Shown here one piece after another: positions 28,340 through 37,375 of a stretch of 64,000 nt of DNA (its first letter is position 1; each line of letters opens with the position of its first letter). Source of the stretch: Cellvibrio sp. UBA7661. Lineage in GTDB: Bacteria > Pseudomonadota > Gammaproteobacteria > Pseudomonadales > Cellvibrionaceae. The position numbers and the translations under genes are program-made. The notes under the pieces are model-generated. The model was not told the DNA's origin. It worked only from the letters and a program-made list of their open reading frames with translations, and did not search any database. Location of the stretch: assembly GCA_002483365.1 (NCBI GenBank), contig DLHT01000010.1, positions 34,093 to 98,092 on the forward strand, read 5' to 3'.

Positions 28340-30067
28340 TTAATCCTTGGTGACTCGGTTGGCCTCTTCGAGGCTGGTTAATCCCATTGCAACTTTACGC
28401 AATGCGGATACCCGTAAATTATTAAAGCCTGCTTCTTTGGCTGCGCGAGCAATTTGGAGTGAATTACCGCCTTCCATTATAAGGTTCGCAATCAACGGGG
28501 TGATGCGAACCACTTCATATACCCCCACGCGCCCCTTATAACCACCGTTGCATTTATCGCAGCCAACTGGGTGGAATAACTGGAATTCTGCGCGCGGGAT
28601 GCCTATTTCGTCAAACCCCTCTTGGGTCAAGATGTCTGATGGGATATCAGTTGCGGGCTTTTTGCAGACGGTACAAAGCCGGCGAGCCAAGCGCTGGGCA
28701 ATAATCAAGCTTACACTCGTTGCAACGTTAAATGCGGGAACGCCCATATTTAAAAGACGTGTCAGTGTTTCGGGAGCGGAGTTTGTGTGGAGTGTTGATA
28801 ATACCAAGTGACCAGTTTGCGATGCTTTAATTGCAATTTCTGCGGTCTCCAAATCACGAATCTCACCCACCATGATGATATCGGGGTCTTGACGTAAGAA
28901 AGAGCGAAGAGCCTCTGCAAATGTTAGCCCCACTTTGGTGTTCATTTGAACCTGATTAATACCTTCCAGGTTAATTTCCACCGGATCTTCTGCAGTGGAA
29001 ATATTAACTTCCGATGTGTTCAGAATATTCAAGCCGGTATAAAGCGATACGGTTTTACCGCTACCTGTTGGGCCTGTTACCAAAATCATTCCCTGTGATT
29101 GGGCTAGCGCGTCCATGTACAGTTTTTTCTGGTCATCTTCATAACCCAGCGCATCAATCCCCAGTTTTGCAGAGCTTGGGTCAAGAATACGTAGTACGAT
29201 TTTTTCGCCAAATAATGTAGGCAATGTGTTGACCCGGAAATCGATAGCGCGGGTTTTGGATACTTTTAATTTGATACGTCCGTCTTGCGGCAGCCTGCGC
29301 TCGGAGATATCCATCTGCGACATTACTTTTAAGCGAGCTGCCATACGCGTTGCTAAATTCACGGGCGGGCGAGACATTTCAGTGAGTACGCCATCTGTAC
29401 GAAAACGAATGCGATAACTTTTTTCATAGGGTTCAAAGTGAATATCGGAGGCGCCTATTTTTATCGCATCCAACAGCACCTTATTGATGTATTTAACAAT
29501 GGGGGCTTCATCTGCTTCTGAGGTCTCATCCTTACCGCTTCCGTCATCTACCGATTGGATATCAATGTTATCCAAATTCTCATCAAGGCCCCCCAATGCA
29601 TCACTCAGGTTTCCATCTTGAGCATTCAGATAATGCTCTATTGCAGTGCGTAACTTATCAGCCTCTACTAATACCGCTTCGGTATTGATGCCGGTGTTGA
29701 ATTTAATTTCATCCAGTGCATGTAAATCTGTAGGGTCAGTTACCGCCAAAAAAAGGCGATTGCCACGCCGGGCAATAGGGAGTGTGTGATGTTTCCGAAT
29801 CAGCTTCTCATCAACCAGTTTTAGCGGAATAGAATCTTTGTTGATGGCTGATAAATCAAACACCGGTGAGCCAAATTCTTCTGATGCAACCCTGGCAATT
29901 GTTCTCGCATCCAGAATTTCTTTGCTGACCAGCATATCAACAAAAGGAACACCTTCTTTTTTCGCTTGCGTCACTGTTTTAGCGGCTATTTCGGCATCGA
30001 GCAGATTGTCAGCTACCAAGCGGCGAGCCAAACCATTCAAAGAAGCTGTGCTTGCTGGATTATTCAT
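28340..30067 (-). CDS. pilB: Type IV pilus assembly ATPase PilB
   Basis: Hexameric GspE/PilB ATPase driving pilus extension, 575 residues from ATG 30067. It has an N-terminal GSPII_E-type domain, 'GASDIHFEPYEKSYRIRFRTDG', Walker A 'GPTGSGKT' (K338), the Asp box 'QVQMNTKVGLTFAEALRSFLRQDPDIIMVGEIRD' and a tetracysteine zinc element (CxxC near 'LCTVCKKP' and 'CDKC'). The ORF is open to a TTG at 30088, but the ATG fits family N-termini. It heads the leftward pilB-pilC-pilD-coaE-yacG run and is divergent from pilA. Confidence 0.96.
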   Translation of the reverse strand: MNNPASTASLNGLARRLVADNLLDAEIAAKTVTQAKKEGVPFVDMLVSKEILDARTIARVASEEFGSPVFDLSAINKDSIPLKLVDEKLIRKHHTLPIARRGNRLFLAVTDPTDLHALDEIKFNTGINTEAVLVEADKLRTAIEHYLNAQDGNLSDALGGLDENLDNIDIQSVDDGSGKDETSEADEAPIVKYINKVLLDAIKIGASDIHFEPYEKSYRIRFRTDGVLTEMSRPPVNLATRMAARLKVMSQMDISERRLPQDGRIKLKVSKTRAIDFRVNTLPTLFGEKIVLRILDPSSAKLGIDALGYEDDQKKLYMDALAQSQGMILVTGPTGSGKTVSLYTGLNILNTSEVNISTAEDPVEINLEGINQVQMNTKVGLTFAEALRSFLRQDPDIIMVGEIRDLETAEIAIKASQTGHLVLSTLHTNSAPETLTRLLNMGVPAFNVATSVSLIIAQRLARRLCTVCKKPATDIPSDILTQEGFDEIGIPRAEFQLFHPVGCDKCNGGYKGRVGVYEVVRITPLIANLIMEGGNSLQIARAAKEAGFNNLRVSALRKVAMGLTSLEEANRVTKD

Positions 30068-30155
30068 ATATGGAGTCCGGTAGAGCAATTTATAACGTTG
30101 TAAGTGATGAATATTAGCCTATGTTCTGCGGAAGATGTGCGAGGAAATAGCTGGC

Positions 30156-30180
30156 TGACAAAAAATGTCACTTAATGTCC
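30156..30180 (+). promoter_or_regulatory. Putative PilR upstream activating site of pilA
   Basis: TGACA-N5-TGTCA (30156-30170), a perfect inverted repeat, is followed by a further TGTCC at 30176-30180, giving TGTC units 10 bp apart. P. aeruginosa PilR binds repeated (C/G)TGTC-type sequences upstream of pilA. The site lies about 110 bases upstream of the -24 element, and the same arrangement precedes the second pilin. Confidence 0.55.
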
Positions 30181-30280
30181 GAATGGGTAAGTGAGTTGCC
30201 GGGTACTAACATGGCGATTCAAGGCTGCAAAATCGGTAAAGCCTTGTCGCTGCGGGACTTCTACTCTCAATTTACGGAGT

Positions 30281-30296
30281 TGGTACGGGGCTTGCT
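30281..30296 (+). promoter_or_regulatory. sigma54 (-24/-12) promoter of pilA
   Basis: TGGTACG-N4-TTGCT (30281-30287, 30292-30296) matches the sigma54 consensus TGGCACG-N4-TTGCW except at one position and has the correct GG-to-GC spacing. Transcription would start near 30307, leaving a leader of about 44 bases. RpoN/PilR control of pilA is known in pseudomonads. Confidence 0.8.
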
Positions 30297-30350
30297 CCAC
30301 TCAAAGTGTTGTTCTAACACGGCTTGTGCCAATCAACCTTGGAGTTAAAT

Positions 30351-30860
30351 ATGAAAAAGTCTATGCAAAAGGGTTTTACCCTTATTGAGTTGATGATCGT
30401 TGTTGCGATTATCGGTATTTTGGCTGCTGTAGCGCTGCCGCAGTACCAAACTTACATTGCAAAATCTCAAGTTACCCGCGTAATGGGAGAGTTAGCTGCA
30501 GTAAAAACTATAGTTGAAAACTGCTTAATGGCCGGTAAAACGACTGTTACCCAACCTGGTGGTTCTGATGTAGCTCCAAATTGTTCAGTTGGCTTCACTG
30601 GCAGTTCTTTGCTGGGTCAGACTGGTACAAAAGTTCCAACCACTCCCGGCACAGGCTTAGGTGGAGTGATGGTAACGATTGCTGCAGCCGCATCGAGTGT
30701 TGAAGGCACTTTCGGTAACAGTGCGTCCGCTGTTTTGTCGGGTAAAAAATTGACTTGGTCTCGCGATGCGAACGGTAGTTGGACATGTGGAACCGATGTT
30801 GACGAGAAATACGCTCCACCAGGCTGTCCTGTTGCTGCTGCTGGCGGTGGCGGTGCATAA
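30351..30860 (+). CDS. pilA: Type IV major pilin (PilA), first copy
   Basis: Prepilin of 169 residues. The leader MKKSMQKG is cut by PilD before F9; the mature N-terminus FTLIELMIVVAIIGIL is the class IVa consensus with the methylation/assembly E5 (E13 of the precursor). Cysteines in 'GSWTCGTDVDEKYAPPGC' form the C-terminal disulfide loop, and two more lie mid-protein. The C-terminus ends in an alanine/glycine tail. ATG 30351 has GGAG 6 bases upstream. A good terminator follows, so it is probably monocistronic. Confidence 0.95.
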   Translation: MKKSMQKGFTLIELMIVVAIIGILAAVALPQYQTYIAKSQVTRVMGELAAVKTIVENCLMAGKTTVTQPGGSDVAPNCSVGFTGSSLLGQTGTKVPTTPGTGLGGVMVTIAAAASSVEGTFGNSASAVLSGKKLTWSRDANGSWTCGTDVDEKYAPPGCPVAAAGGGGA

Positions 30861-30879
30861 TATGTGTTGCTAGCCCAAA

Positions 30880-30905
30880 GAAGCCACCTTCGGGTGGCTT
30901 TTTTA
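30880..30905 (+). terminator. Rho-independent terminator after pilA
   Basis: AAGCCACC (30881-30888), a TTCG tetraloop and GGTGGCTT (30893-30900) form a perfect stem followed by a T run. It lies 20 bases after the pilA stop, so abundant pilin mRNA is insulated from the serine hydrolase gene. Confidence 0.92.
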
Positions 30906-30924
30906 TGTACAAAGTTAATACCTT

Positions 30925-32154
30925 ATGAAATCAAAGTGGATTAAATACCCTGTTACGGCATTTCTGATTGCAGTTTCCTTCTGGTTTTATTTTCAGCTCT
31001 CTACTTACCCTTACAAAGTGGCTCGTTGGTATCAGCCGCTTGAAGCCAAATTTGTTTTAACATTTTCTACACAATGTTCTCGTGATTCGGGTTGGTTGGG
31101 ATTGTTTATTGATCATGCCGTTACTAACCAAGGTGCTTATTCTGCACAGGTCACCTTTTTAGATTCAGATAAGCAAGCGCATACCTGTGAATCTGGTTAT
31201 AAAAAAGCGTTTATGAGTGAACCGGTGACATCTAATAATCGTTACCGTTATGCAAGCACCAGCAAGCTGATAACGACATCCGCTATTTTGAAATTGGCGA
31301 ACGAACATAAAGTAGATCTTGATGAAAAAGTAGTGAGCTTTTTTCCTGAGCTAACAGAATTTAGTGATGTTCGTATTGAACAGATCACGATTGCTCATTT
31401 ACTTAATCATCGTGCGGGGTTTGATCGCCTCACATTGGCGGGCGACCCTATGTTTTTATTGCGTAATAAACCTTGGTGTCCGAATGACGTAAGTGAGTTA
31501 CAGAGATTAAGGCTGGCGTTTAATCCGGGTGAGCAGCAAATTTATTCCAATCTTGGATATTGCTTATTGGGTGAAATTATTCACCGTGTTACAGGCGAGG
31601 GTTATCGTAGCTATATCGAGAAAGTGTTTTCATTAGATAAACGAAATATCAAATTTATAAATAACTACTTCTACGATGATGAGGTCAGGTACGATTACCG
31701 TTACGAGGAAACCTATAACGATTCCTATCTAGGGCTGTTTGATTTTGAAGCAGTATCTGCCGCAGCAGGCCTTTCAGGTTCTGCTACTGCTTTAGCTGGG
31801 TTGTTATGGGATATTCAGCATAGGCAATCAACGTCACCCTTTGAATTAAAAGCCACTAATGAAGAATGCAACCTACTAAAAGTAGATGAATGCCTTGTAT
31901 TAGGTGTACGCCATTACCAGCCTGAAAAAGAAGGAATAATGCTTCATTATCATGAAGGTTATTTGCCGGGTTCTGCTTCTATCGCGGTTGTCGATAGTTA
32001 CGGTGGTGTAACTGTTTTGCTTAAAAGTGGCGCTAATCGGCATCAAGAAAACCCCGATAATGAGTGGGTTCGTTGGATTTACAAACGATTAACGCTTTAC
32101 TACGTCTTACAAGGCAAGTTGCCAGTGTTGAATGTGATGGCCCCTCATCATTAA
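30925..32154 (+). CDS. Membrane-anchored beta-lactamase-family serine hydrolase
   Basis: A 409-residue class C beta-lactamase/S12-like protein. A single N-terminal hydrophobic segment (about 8-24) suggests a periplasmic domain anchored to the inner membrane. The catalytic SxxK is S111-T-S-K114 and the second motif YSN is at 207-209; 'HYHEGYLPGSAS' may stand for the third motif. The substrate is unknown: candidates are D-Ala peptides, esters, or a surface or pilus component. It sits between pilA and the tfpX-like gene, 20 bases after the pilA terminator and 15 bases before the next gene. Confidence 0.85.
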   Translation: MKSKWIKYPVTAFLIAVSFWFYFQLSTYPYKVARWYQPLEAKFVLTFSTQCSRDSGWLGLFIDHAVTNQGAYSAQVTFLDSDKQAHTCESGYKKAFMSEPVTSNNRYRYASTSKLITTSAILKLANEHKVDLDEKVVSFFPELTEFSDVRIEQITIAHLLNHRAGFDRLTLAGDPMFLLRNKPWCPNDVSELQRLRLAFNPGEQQIYSNLGYCLLGEIIHRVTGEGYRSYIEKVFSLDKRNIKFINNYFYDDEVRYDYRYEETYNDSYLGLFDFEAVSAAAGLSGSATALAGLLWDIQHRQSTSPFELKATNEECNLLKVDECLVLGVRHYQPEKEGIMLHYHEGYLPGSASIAVVDSYGGVTVLLKSGANRHQENPDNEWVRWIYKRLTLYYVLQGKLPVLNVMAPHH

Positions 32155-32169
32155 TTACCAAAGAAGTTA

Positions 32170-32871
32170 ATGTTTATGAAATTTCGTCTTTTTTGTTTTG
32201 CTTCCCACTTATTGATTTCATTTGTGATTGCGCTTTTGACAGTTTTTGTTGTTTTTTTGGTGTGGTACCCCTCACCACTGGATAAAGCATTGGGAGTGGC
32301 CGATATTTTTTTATTGTTGTTATGTATCGATGTGATTATTGGGCCGTTACTGACATTAATCGTTGCTAAGCAAGGCAAAAAGACGTTGAAAATGGATCTG
32401 TCTATTATCGGTGTTTTGCAAATTGCTGCACTGAGTTATGGTTTATATATTGTTGCGCAAGGCAGGCCGGTCTGGTTGGTGTATAACAATAATCGTTTTG
32501 AAGTTGTGCAAGCCTATGAGGCAATAGCTAACCCTCAACCTTCATGGGGTGATTTCCCTTTGTCTTTAACTGGTCCTATATGGGGTGCGGTGATTGAGCC
32601 TGTCCCTGCTGCTGTCGCGAGACGAGACGCATTTTATCAAGCCGCACTTTTGCAAAAATATGAGTTGGTCGCCAATAAAAACGGCTCCAATGCTATGCCG
32701 ATTGAAGTGCTTAAGCGCTTTAACAATGCTGATAAGGTCGATCAAGAGGCTGGCAAGTATCCAGCTGCAAATAGTTATATCCCCATGATAGGCAAACAAA
32801 AACCCATGGTTGTATTTGTTGATAAAAGAACAGGTGAAGTTATTGCGATTGTTGATCTCGCTCCATGGTAA
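32170..32871 (+). CDS. TfpX/TfpZ-family type IV pilin accessory protein
   Basis: A 233-residue protein with four hydrophobic segments in the first 110 residues ('HLLISFVIALLTVFVVFLVW', 'VADIFLLLLCIDVIIGPLLTLIVAK', 'LQIAALSYGLYIVAQG') and a soluble C-terminal domain. Start, length and the 'YPSPLDKALG', 'LCIDVIIGPLLTLIV' and 'VWLVYNNNRFEVV' segments fit the TfpX/TfpZ family, which sits beside particular pilin alleles in P. aeruginosa and supports their assembly. Here it stands between two pilin genes. An ATG at 32176 is an alternative start. Confidence 0.85.
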   Translation: MFMKFRLFCFASHLLISFVIALLTVFVVFLVWYPSPLDKALGVADIFLLLLCIDVIIGPLLTLIVAKQGKKTLKMDLSIIGVLQIAALSYGLYIVAQGRPVWLVYNNNRFEVVQAYEAIANPQPSWGDFPLSLTGPIWGAVIEPVPAAVARRDAFYQAALLQKYELVANKNGSNAMPIEVLKRFNNADKVDQEAGKYPAANSYIPMIGKQKPMVVFVDKRTGEVIAIVDLAPW

Positions 32872-32935
32872 ATCAGCGGCATTTACTGCGAGCAGAGAAA
32901 ATGAATTCCATCAGCTATCAAACTATTTCACATTT

Positions 32936-32960
32936 GGACAATTTTTGTCACTTGCTGTGA
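32936..32960 (+). promoter_or_regulatory. Putative PilR upstream activating site of the second pilin
   Basis: GGACA-N5-TGTCA (32936-32950) is followed by CTT and TGTGA (32956-32960). It aligns base for base with the element before pilA (ACAA-W4-TGTCACTT-N2-TGT). It lies about 118 bases before the -24 element of the second pilin. Confidence 0.5.
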
Positions 32961-33067
32961 AGTTATTTAGTTTTATTCATAATAAAAGCAAATGGATTTA
33001 AGTTCGTTTTATACAAATACTGCCTGTATTGTCTTGATTTAGTTCTAATATGTTTGATTTTTTAGTT

Positions 33068-33083
33068 TGGCGTAATAATTGCT
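33068..33083 (+). promoter_or_regulatory. sigma54 (-24/-12) promoter of the second pilin
   Basis: TGGC (33068-33071), N7 and TTGCT (33079-33083) match the -24 and -12 cores with correct spacing. The predicted start near 33094 is only about 5 bases before the upstream ATG at 33099. This favours the downstream ATG at 33126 as the real start of the pilin gene. Confidence 0.65.
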
Positions 33084-33125
33084 CATTGTGAGAAATAAAT
33101 GAAATTTTTCTCTGGGCATGAGCAA

Positions 33126-33593
33126 ATGAAAAAATTTTCGTCAGCGGGTTTTACATTAATTGAATTAATGATTGTAGTTGCAATCATCGGAATTCTAACG
33201 GCTGTAGCGCTACCCGCGTATCAAAATCATGTTGCCAAATCGCAAGCAACGAGAGTCATGACAGAAACGGGTGGTTTGAGGGCGCTGATTGAAAACTGTG
33301 TGAATGGCGGCCGTACAACAGTCGGCTCTGGATTGGATGAATGTGATCCTAATGCATCAGGCTCATCACTAATTGATGGCGCTTCCCAGACCGCTGTTGT
33401 GCTCGCACCTGGCTTGGGCGTGCCACAAGTGACCTTTGGTGCAGGTGGTATTGTTACTGTTGAAGCGACTTTTAGTGGTCAGGCCCATCCGGTTTTTGCA
33501 TCACAAAAATTAACTTGGCAGCGTAGCGCAAATGGTTCGTGGACTTGTTCTACAACAATAGAAGAGCAGTATCGTCCTGCAGGGTGTAACTAA
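33126..33593 (+). CDS. Type IV pilin, second copy
   Basis: Prepilin of 155 residues from ATG 33126: leader MKKFSSAG, then FTLIELMIVVAIIGIL with the conserved E5. A cysteine pair flanks the C-terminal loop ('WTCSTTIEEQYRPAGC'), as in the first pilin, and the remainder of the protein is clearly related but shorter and without the glycine tail. An ATG at 33099 would give a 17-residue leader but is almost at the predicted transcription start. Probably an alternative major pilin or a duplicate. Its stop overlaps the nadC stop on the other strand by 4 bases. Confidence 0.92.
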   Translation: MKKFSSAGFTLIELMIVVAIIGILTAVALPAYQNHVAKSQATRVMTETGGLRALIENCVNGGRTTVGSGLDECDPNASGSSLIDGASQTAVVLAPGLGVPQVTFGAGGIVTVEATFSGQAHPVFASQKLTWQRSANGSWTCSTTIEEQYRPAGCN

Positions 33594-34447
33594 CTACCCA
33601 CTCTCATCGACAAATCCACAGCCTTGCAATGCTTCGTTAATCCACCAATAGAAATAAAATCCACACCGGTTTCTGCAGTAGGGACCAGTGTGGATTCGTT
33701 GATATTACCGGATGCTTCCAGCTTTGCCTTTCCTGCATTGATGGCAACCGCTTTTTTCATGTCGGCAATAGAAAAATTATCGAGCATGATGATATCTGCA
33801 CCTGCGGTTAATGCTTGATCCAACTCTTCAAACGTTTCTACTTCCACTTCGACAGGTTTGCCGGGGGCAATTTTATGTGCAGCGGCAACTGCGTTTGCAA
33901 TACTTCCGCAGGCGGCAATGTGGTTTTCTTTTATCAAAAAGGCATCGTACAAACCAATCCGGTGGTTATGGCAGCCACCGCAAGCAACGGCATATTTTTG
34001 TGCGGTGCGCAGGCCGGGGATGGTTTTGCGGGTGTCCAGTAGTTTGACGTGGGTATGGGCTACTTTCTGTGCATAGTGATGGCTGATAGTGGCGGTGCCG
34101 GAGAGCGTCTGTACAAAATTCAGTGCCGCGCGTTCACCTGTCAGCAGACTGCGGGCGCTCCCCTTGAGCGTGAAGAGCGTACTATTTGCGCTTGCTGCCT
34201 GCCCATCTTCTATGTGCCAGATAACCTCAACTTGCGGATCTAACTGGCGGAACACTTCTTCTACCCAGGCTTTGCCACAAAAAATGCAATCTTCACGTGT
34301 GATGATGTGCGCTTGTGCGGTTTGGTTTGCCGGAATCAATTGGGCGGTGATATCGCCGCTTCCAATGTCTTCTGCCAGCGCAATTTTCACGCTATTGGTT
34401 ATATCGGCGGCGAGTGTTGGCAGATTTTTGCTATAAAAAGAGTTCAT
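33590..34447 (-). CDS. nadC: Nicotinate-nucleotide pyrophosphorylase (carboxylating) NadC
   Basis: Quinolinate phosphoribosyltransferase of NAD synthesis, 285 residues. 'AEDIGSGDITAQLIP' at the N-terminus, 'LLDTRKTIPGLRTAQKYAV' (substrate binding), 'CGGCHNHRIGLYDAFLIKENHI' and 'IMLDNFSIADM' are NadC signatures. In related genomes nadC also lies near pil genes. It converges on the second pilin. Confidence 0.96.
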   Translation of the reverse strand: MNSFYSKNLPTLAADITNSVKIALAEDIGSGDITAQLIPANQTAQAHIITREDCIFCGKAWVEEVFRQLDPQVEVIWHIEDGQAASANSTLFTLKGSARSLLTGERAALNFVQTLSGTATISHHYAQKVAHTHVKLLDTRKTIPGLRTAQKYAVACGGCHNHRIGLYDAFLIKENHIAACGSIANAVAAAHKIAPGKPVEVEVETFEELDQALTAGADIIMLDNFSIADMKKAVAINAGKAKLEASGNINESTLVPTAETGVDFISIGGLTKHCKAVDLSMRVGS

Positions 34448-34664
34448 TAGATGTGTCGAATAATTAAACAGTTTAAGCGATAAAACGGGCTATTTTGGCG
34501 CGCCAGTTTTCCCCTAATTCCAAAATCTACTTAAAAAACGCTAAAACGCCAGAGCAGTTATAGCTATTTGTGATATGTCTCTCGATCTTATCATTTGCCT
34601 GTCTGGTGTGTCTTGGCCTTGGTTATACTTCATTCAAGCACGTTTTTCCCAATGGTAATCAACC

Positions 34665-37292
34665 ATGTCCGAGCATATGAAATCTGACCCCAAAAAGGTT
34701 GTTCAACTGAACGTCGAGCGGAATTCAACCGCCAATTCCCAAGTGGCGCTCGCACGCTTACCTGCTGCTATGCACACGTTGCGCGACAAAGCGCGGCAGC
34801 AGCTACAGCTTTTCCTGCGTGAGTTGTTCGATAAAGTAGATGATGCCATGTTTGAATTGGCAGACAAAGCAAACAATAACCACGATCAGAACATCTTTTT
34901 TGATTCTATGCGCGAAGTGCGTATCCGTCGCCGTGCGATGGAAACAGCATTTTTCCGCAGTATTGATATTCGCTTCGCCCAGTTGCTTGATCCTTCAGCA
35001 TATCGCGATGAAAGCCCGTCGGGTGAAAAAAGCATCTCTCTGGATGATTTGTCGCTGGTAAAAAATGATGAATTGGAAGAAATGGTTGCTGTTGATGGCA
35101 TGATCAACAAAGCAAACGAGCAATTTGCCGAAGCCATCCAGCATCTGACGTTGCGCATTGATCATTTGGTGCCAACCAAGGTTTATCAAAAAAATAATCC
35201 GCTAGGCGTTGATGTTATTTGTAATGCATTTACTGACTCGACAAAAACACTGAATGTTGATGTAAAAGCCAAGTTGGTATTGTTCAAGTTGTTCGACAAT
35301 ATTGTCATGACCAAGCTTGGCAAGTTGTTTGCCGCGCTGAATCAAACATTAGTTGATGCGAATATTTTGCCATCGCTCAAAGAAGATGTTCGCCCTAAAA
35401 AATCATCATCAGCCTCTACAAGCGTTGACCAATTTGGTCAAGGTATCAGTGCGAATTTTAATGTGGGAGGATCAGTTGGTGCTGAAACAGGTGGGCTTGT
35501 TCAAAGTTATGATGAACAAACCAACCAGGTCTTGCATCAATTGCGCAATCTGTTGGGTTCCAATCGTAGTAGTCCACCCGTGCAGTTACCCGGTGAGGAA
35601 GTTACTACAAAAGATTTAATTAAAATCCTTTCGCTTGCCCAACAACAAAATACGCTCAGTGCGCCTGCTGCGCCCGTTAATTTACGCAATTTGCTCGGCG
35701 ATTTGTTACGCAGTGAAACCCAAACGGCAGCAGCTATTAATCAGGTCGATGATGATGTCATCAATCTTGTTAGCATGATGTTTGAGTTCATTCTGGATGA
35801 CCGTAACCTTGCGGCACCGATGAAAGCGTTGATTGGCCGCTTGCAAATTCCTATGGTTAAAGTGGCAATTGCCGATAAGACTTTTTTCAGTAAAGGCGGC
35901 CATCCTGCTCGCCGTTTATTAAACGAAATGGCGATGGCTTGTTTGGGATGGCAAGAATCCAGCGAGGAAAATCAACGTAAAGACAGCCTCTTCAACAAAA
36001 TGGAAGAAACAGTTCGTACGGTGCTTACTGATTTTGATACGGACATGAGTATTTTCGAGCGGTTGTTGGTGGATTTCCGCTCATTCCTTGATAAAGAAAA
36101 ACGCCGTGCACAAATTCTTGAACAGCGCACTATTGATGCTGAAGATGGCAAAGCAAAATCCGAACGCGCGCGTGCGCAGGTCGATGCAGAATTAAATCGT
36201 ATTTGCGCGGGTAAAGACTTGCCTCTGGCAGTAACAAAATTATTGCGTGAGGCATGGGCCAACGTGATGTTTATCACTTCGCTCAAGCAAGGGGTGGATA
36301 GTGACGAGTGGCGTAATGCTTCCGCAACGGCACAGCAATTGGTTTGGAGTGTCGTTGCTCCTATGGATAAAGATAATCGTCAGCGCTTATTAAAGCTTGT
36401 GCCTGAACTGCTACAAAAATTACGCACAGGTTTGGAAAGTATTTCGTTTAGTCCATTTGAAACTACCAATCTGTTTAAACAATTGGAAACTGTGCATTTG
36501 GCGCGTTTGCGTGGTGATCAGAAACCTGTAGCAGAAGTAGCGACATCTTCAGCTGCCGCATTGGAAGCAAAAGCCACTGAAATGGCTACCAAAAATGCAG
36601 ATATGAAAGCAGCTATGCTGGAAGCGCAACGCAAAGCGCAGCAGGCGGCGAGCGCAGCAATTCAATCATCAGTTACTCAGTCATCCATCGTTCAACCATT
36701 AATCGCTCAACAGCCCGAAAATCAAACGGAACAACGCGCACAGGCGGTAACAAGTGATACTGCTGCGGAAGTATCAGAACCGATTTTCACCGTTGTTGCA
36801 GAGTCTGCTGCTGTAGTGAATGAAACAGAAGCAGCAGTAGTTGAAATGCCGGCAGCGAATGAAGTTTCAGTCGCAAATGAAGAATTTGCAGCAAGTGAAG
36901 ATACAAGTGTTGCTACTCAGTCCATCGGTGTTTCAGAATCGACAGTGGACGAAAATATTTCTGCTAATACTCATGACGCTGCCATCAGCGAAAGCATTCA
37001 AGTGGATCCTCAGCACCTTGCATTGGTGAGCAATATTACCCAAGGTACATGGTTTGAAATGCAAGGCGATGCAGGTGAAAAATACCGCTGTCGATTGGCT
37101 GCCATTATCCGCTCTGTTGGAAAATACATTTTTGTTAACCGTTCGGGTATGAAAGTCGCAGAGGAAAGTCGTGAAAGTCTGGCACTTGCACTGCAAACCA
37201 AGCGCCTGACTATTTTGGATGATGGTATGCTGTTTGATCGTGCGCTGGAGGCTGTTATTGGCACTTTGCGCGATCAGCGTAATTTGAGTTAG
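34665..37292 (+). CDS. DUF1631 family protein (first paralog)
   Basis: A large (875 residues) predicted cytoplasmic, mostly helical protein without a signal peptide or membrane segment. I place it in the DUF1631 family by its N-terminal 'LQLFLRELFDKVDDAMFELADKA', central 'DLVSMMFEFILDD...MKALIGRLQIPMVKVAI' and a C-terminal small beta-like module 'GTWFEM...YIFVNRSGMKVAE'. Residues about 640-780 are a low-complexity Ala/Glu/Val linker. The function is unknown; some family members are encoded beside PilZ proteins. A paralog lies at 46.2 kb. A terminator follows. Confidence 0.8.
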   Translation: MSEHMKSDPKKVVQLNVERNSTANSQVALARLPAAMHTLRDKARQQLQLFLRELFDKVDDAMFELADKANNNHDQNIFFDSMREVRIRRRAMETAFFRSIDIRFAQLLDPSAYRDESPSGEKSISLDDLSLVKNDELEEMVAVDGMINKANEQFAEAIQHLTLRIDHLVPTKVYQKNNPLGVDVICNAFTDSTKTLNVDVKAKLVLFKLFDNIVMTKLGKLFAALNQTLVDANILPSLKEDVRPKKSSSASTSVDQFGQGISANFNVGGSVGAETGGLVQSYDEQTNQVLHQLRNLLGSNRSSPPVQLPGEEVTTKDLIKILSLAQQQNTLSAPAAPVNLRNLLGDLLRSETQTAAAINQVDDDVINLVSMMFEFILDDRNLAAPMKALIGRLQIPMVKVAIADKTFFSKGGHPARRLLNEMAMACLGWQESSEENQRKDSLFNKMEETVRTVLTDFDTDMSIFERLLVDFRSFLDKEKRRAQILEQRTIDAEDGKAKSERARAQVDAELNRICAGKDLPLAVTKLLREAWANVMFITSLKQGVDSDEWRNASATAQQLVWSVVAPMDKDNRQRLLKLVPELLQKLRTGLESISFSPFETTNLFKQLETVHLARLRGDQKPVAEVATSSAAALEAKATEMATKNADMKAAMLEAQRKAQQAASAAIQSSVTQSSIVQPLIAQQPENQTEQRAQAVTSDTAAEVSEPIFTVVAESAAVVNETEAAVVEMPAANEVSVANEEFAASEDTSVATQSIGVSESTVDENISANTHDAAISESIQVDPQHLALVSNITQGTWFEMQGDAGEKYRCRLAAIIRSVGKYIFVNRSGMKVAEESRESLALALQTKRLTILDDGMLFDRALEAVIGTLRDQRNLS

Positions 37293-37333
37293 TTGCTTTT
37301 CTCTCCTTCCTTGTTTCTCTTCTCCTGGACATT

Positions 37334-37357
37334 ACCCGGCTAAGTGCCGGGTTTTTT
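37334..37357 (+). terminator. Rho-independent terminator after the first DUF1631 gene
   Basis: ACCCGGC (37334-37340), loop TAAGT, GCCGGGT (37346-37352) and a following T run form a classic terminator 41 bases after the stop codon. Confidence 0.92.
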
Positions 37358-37375
37358 ATTAATTTAATTCTCGTC

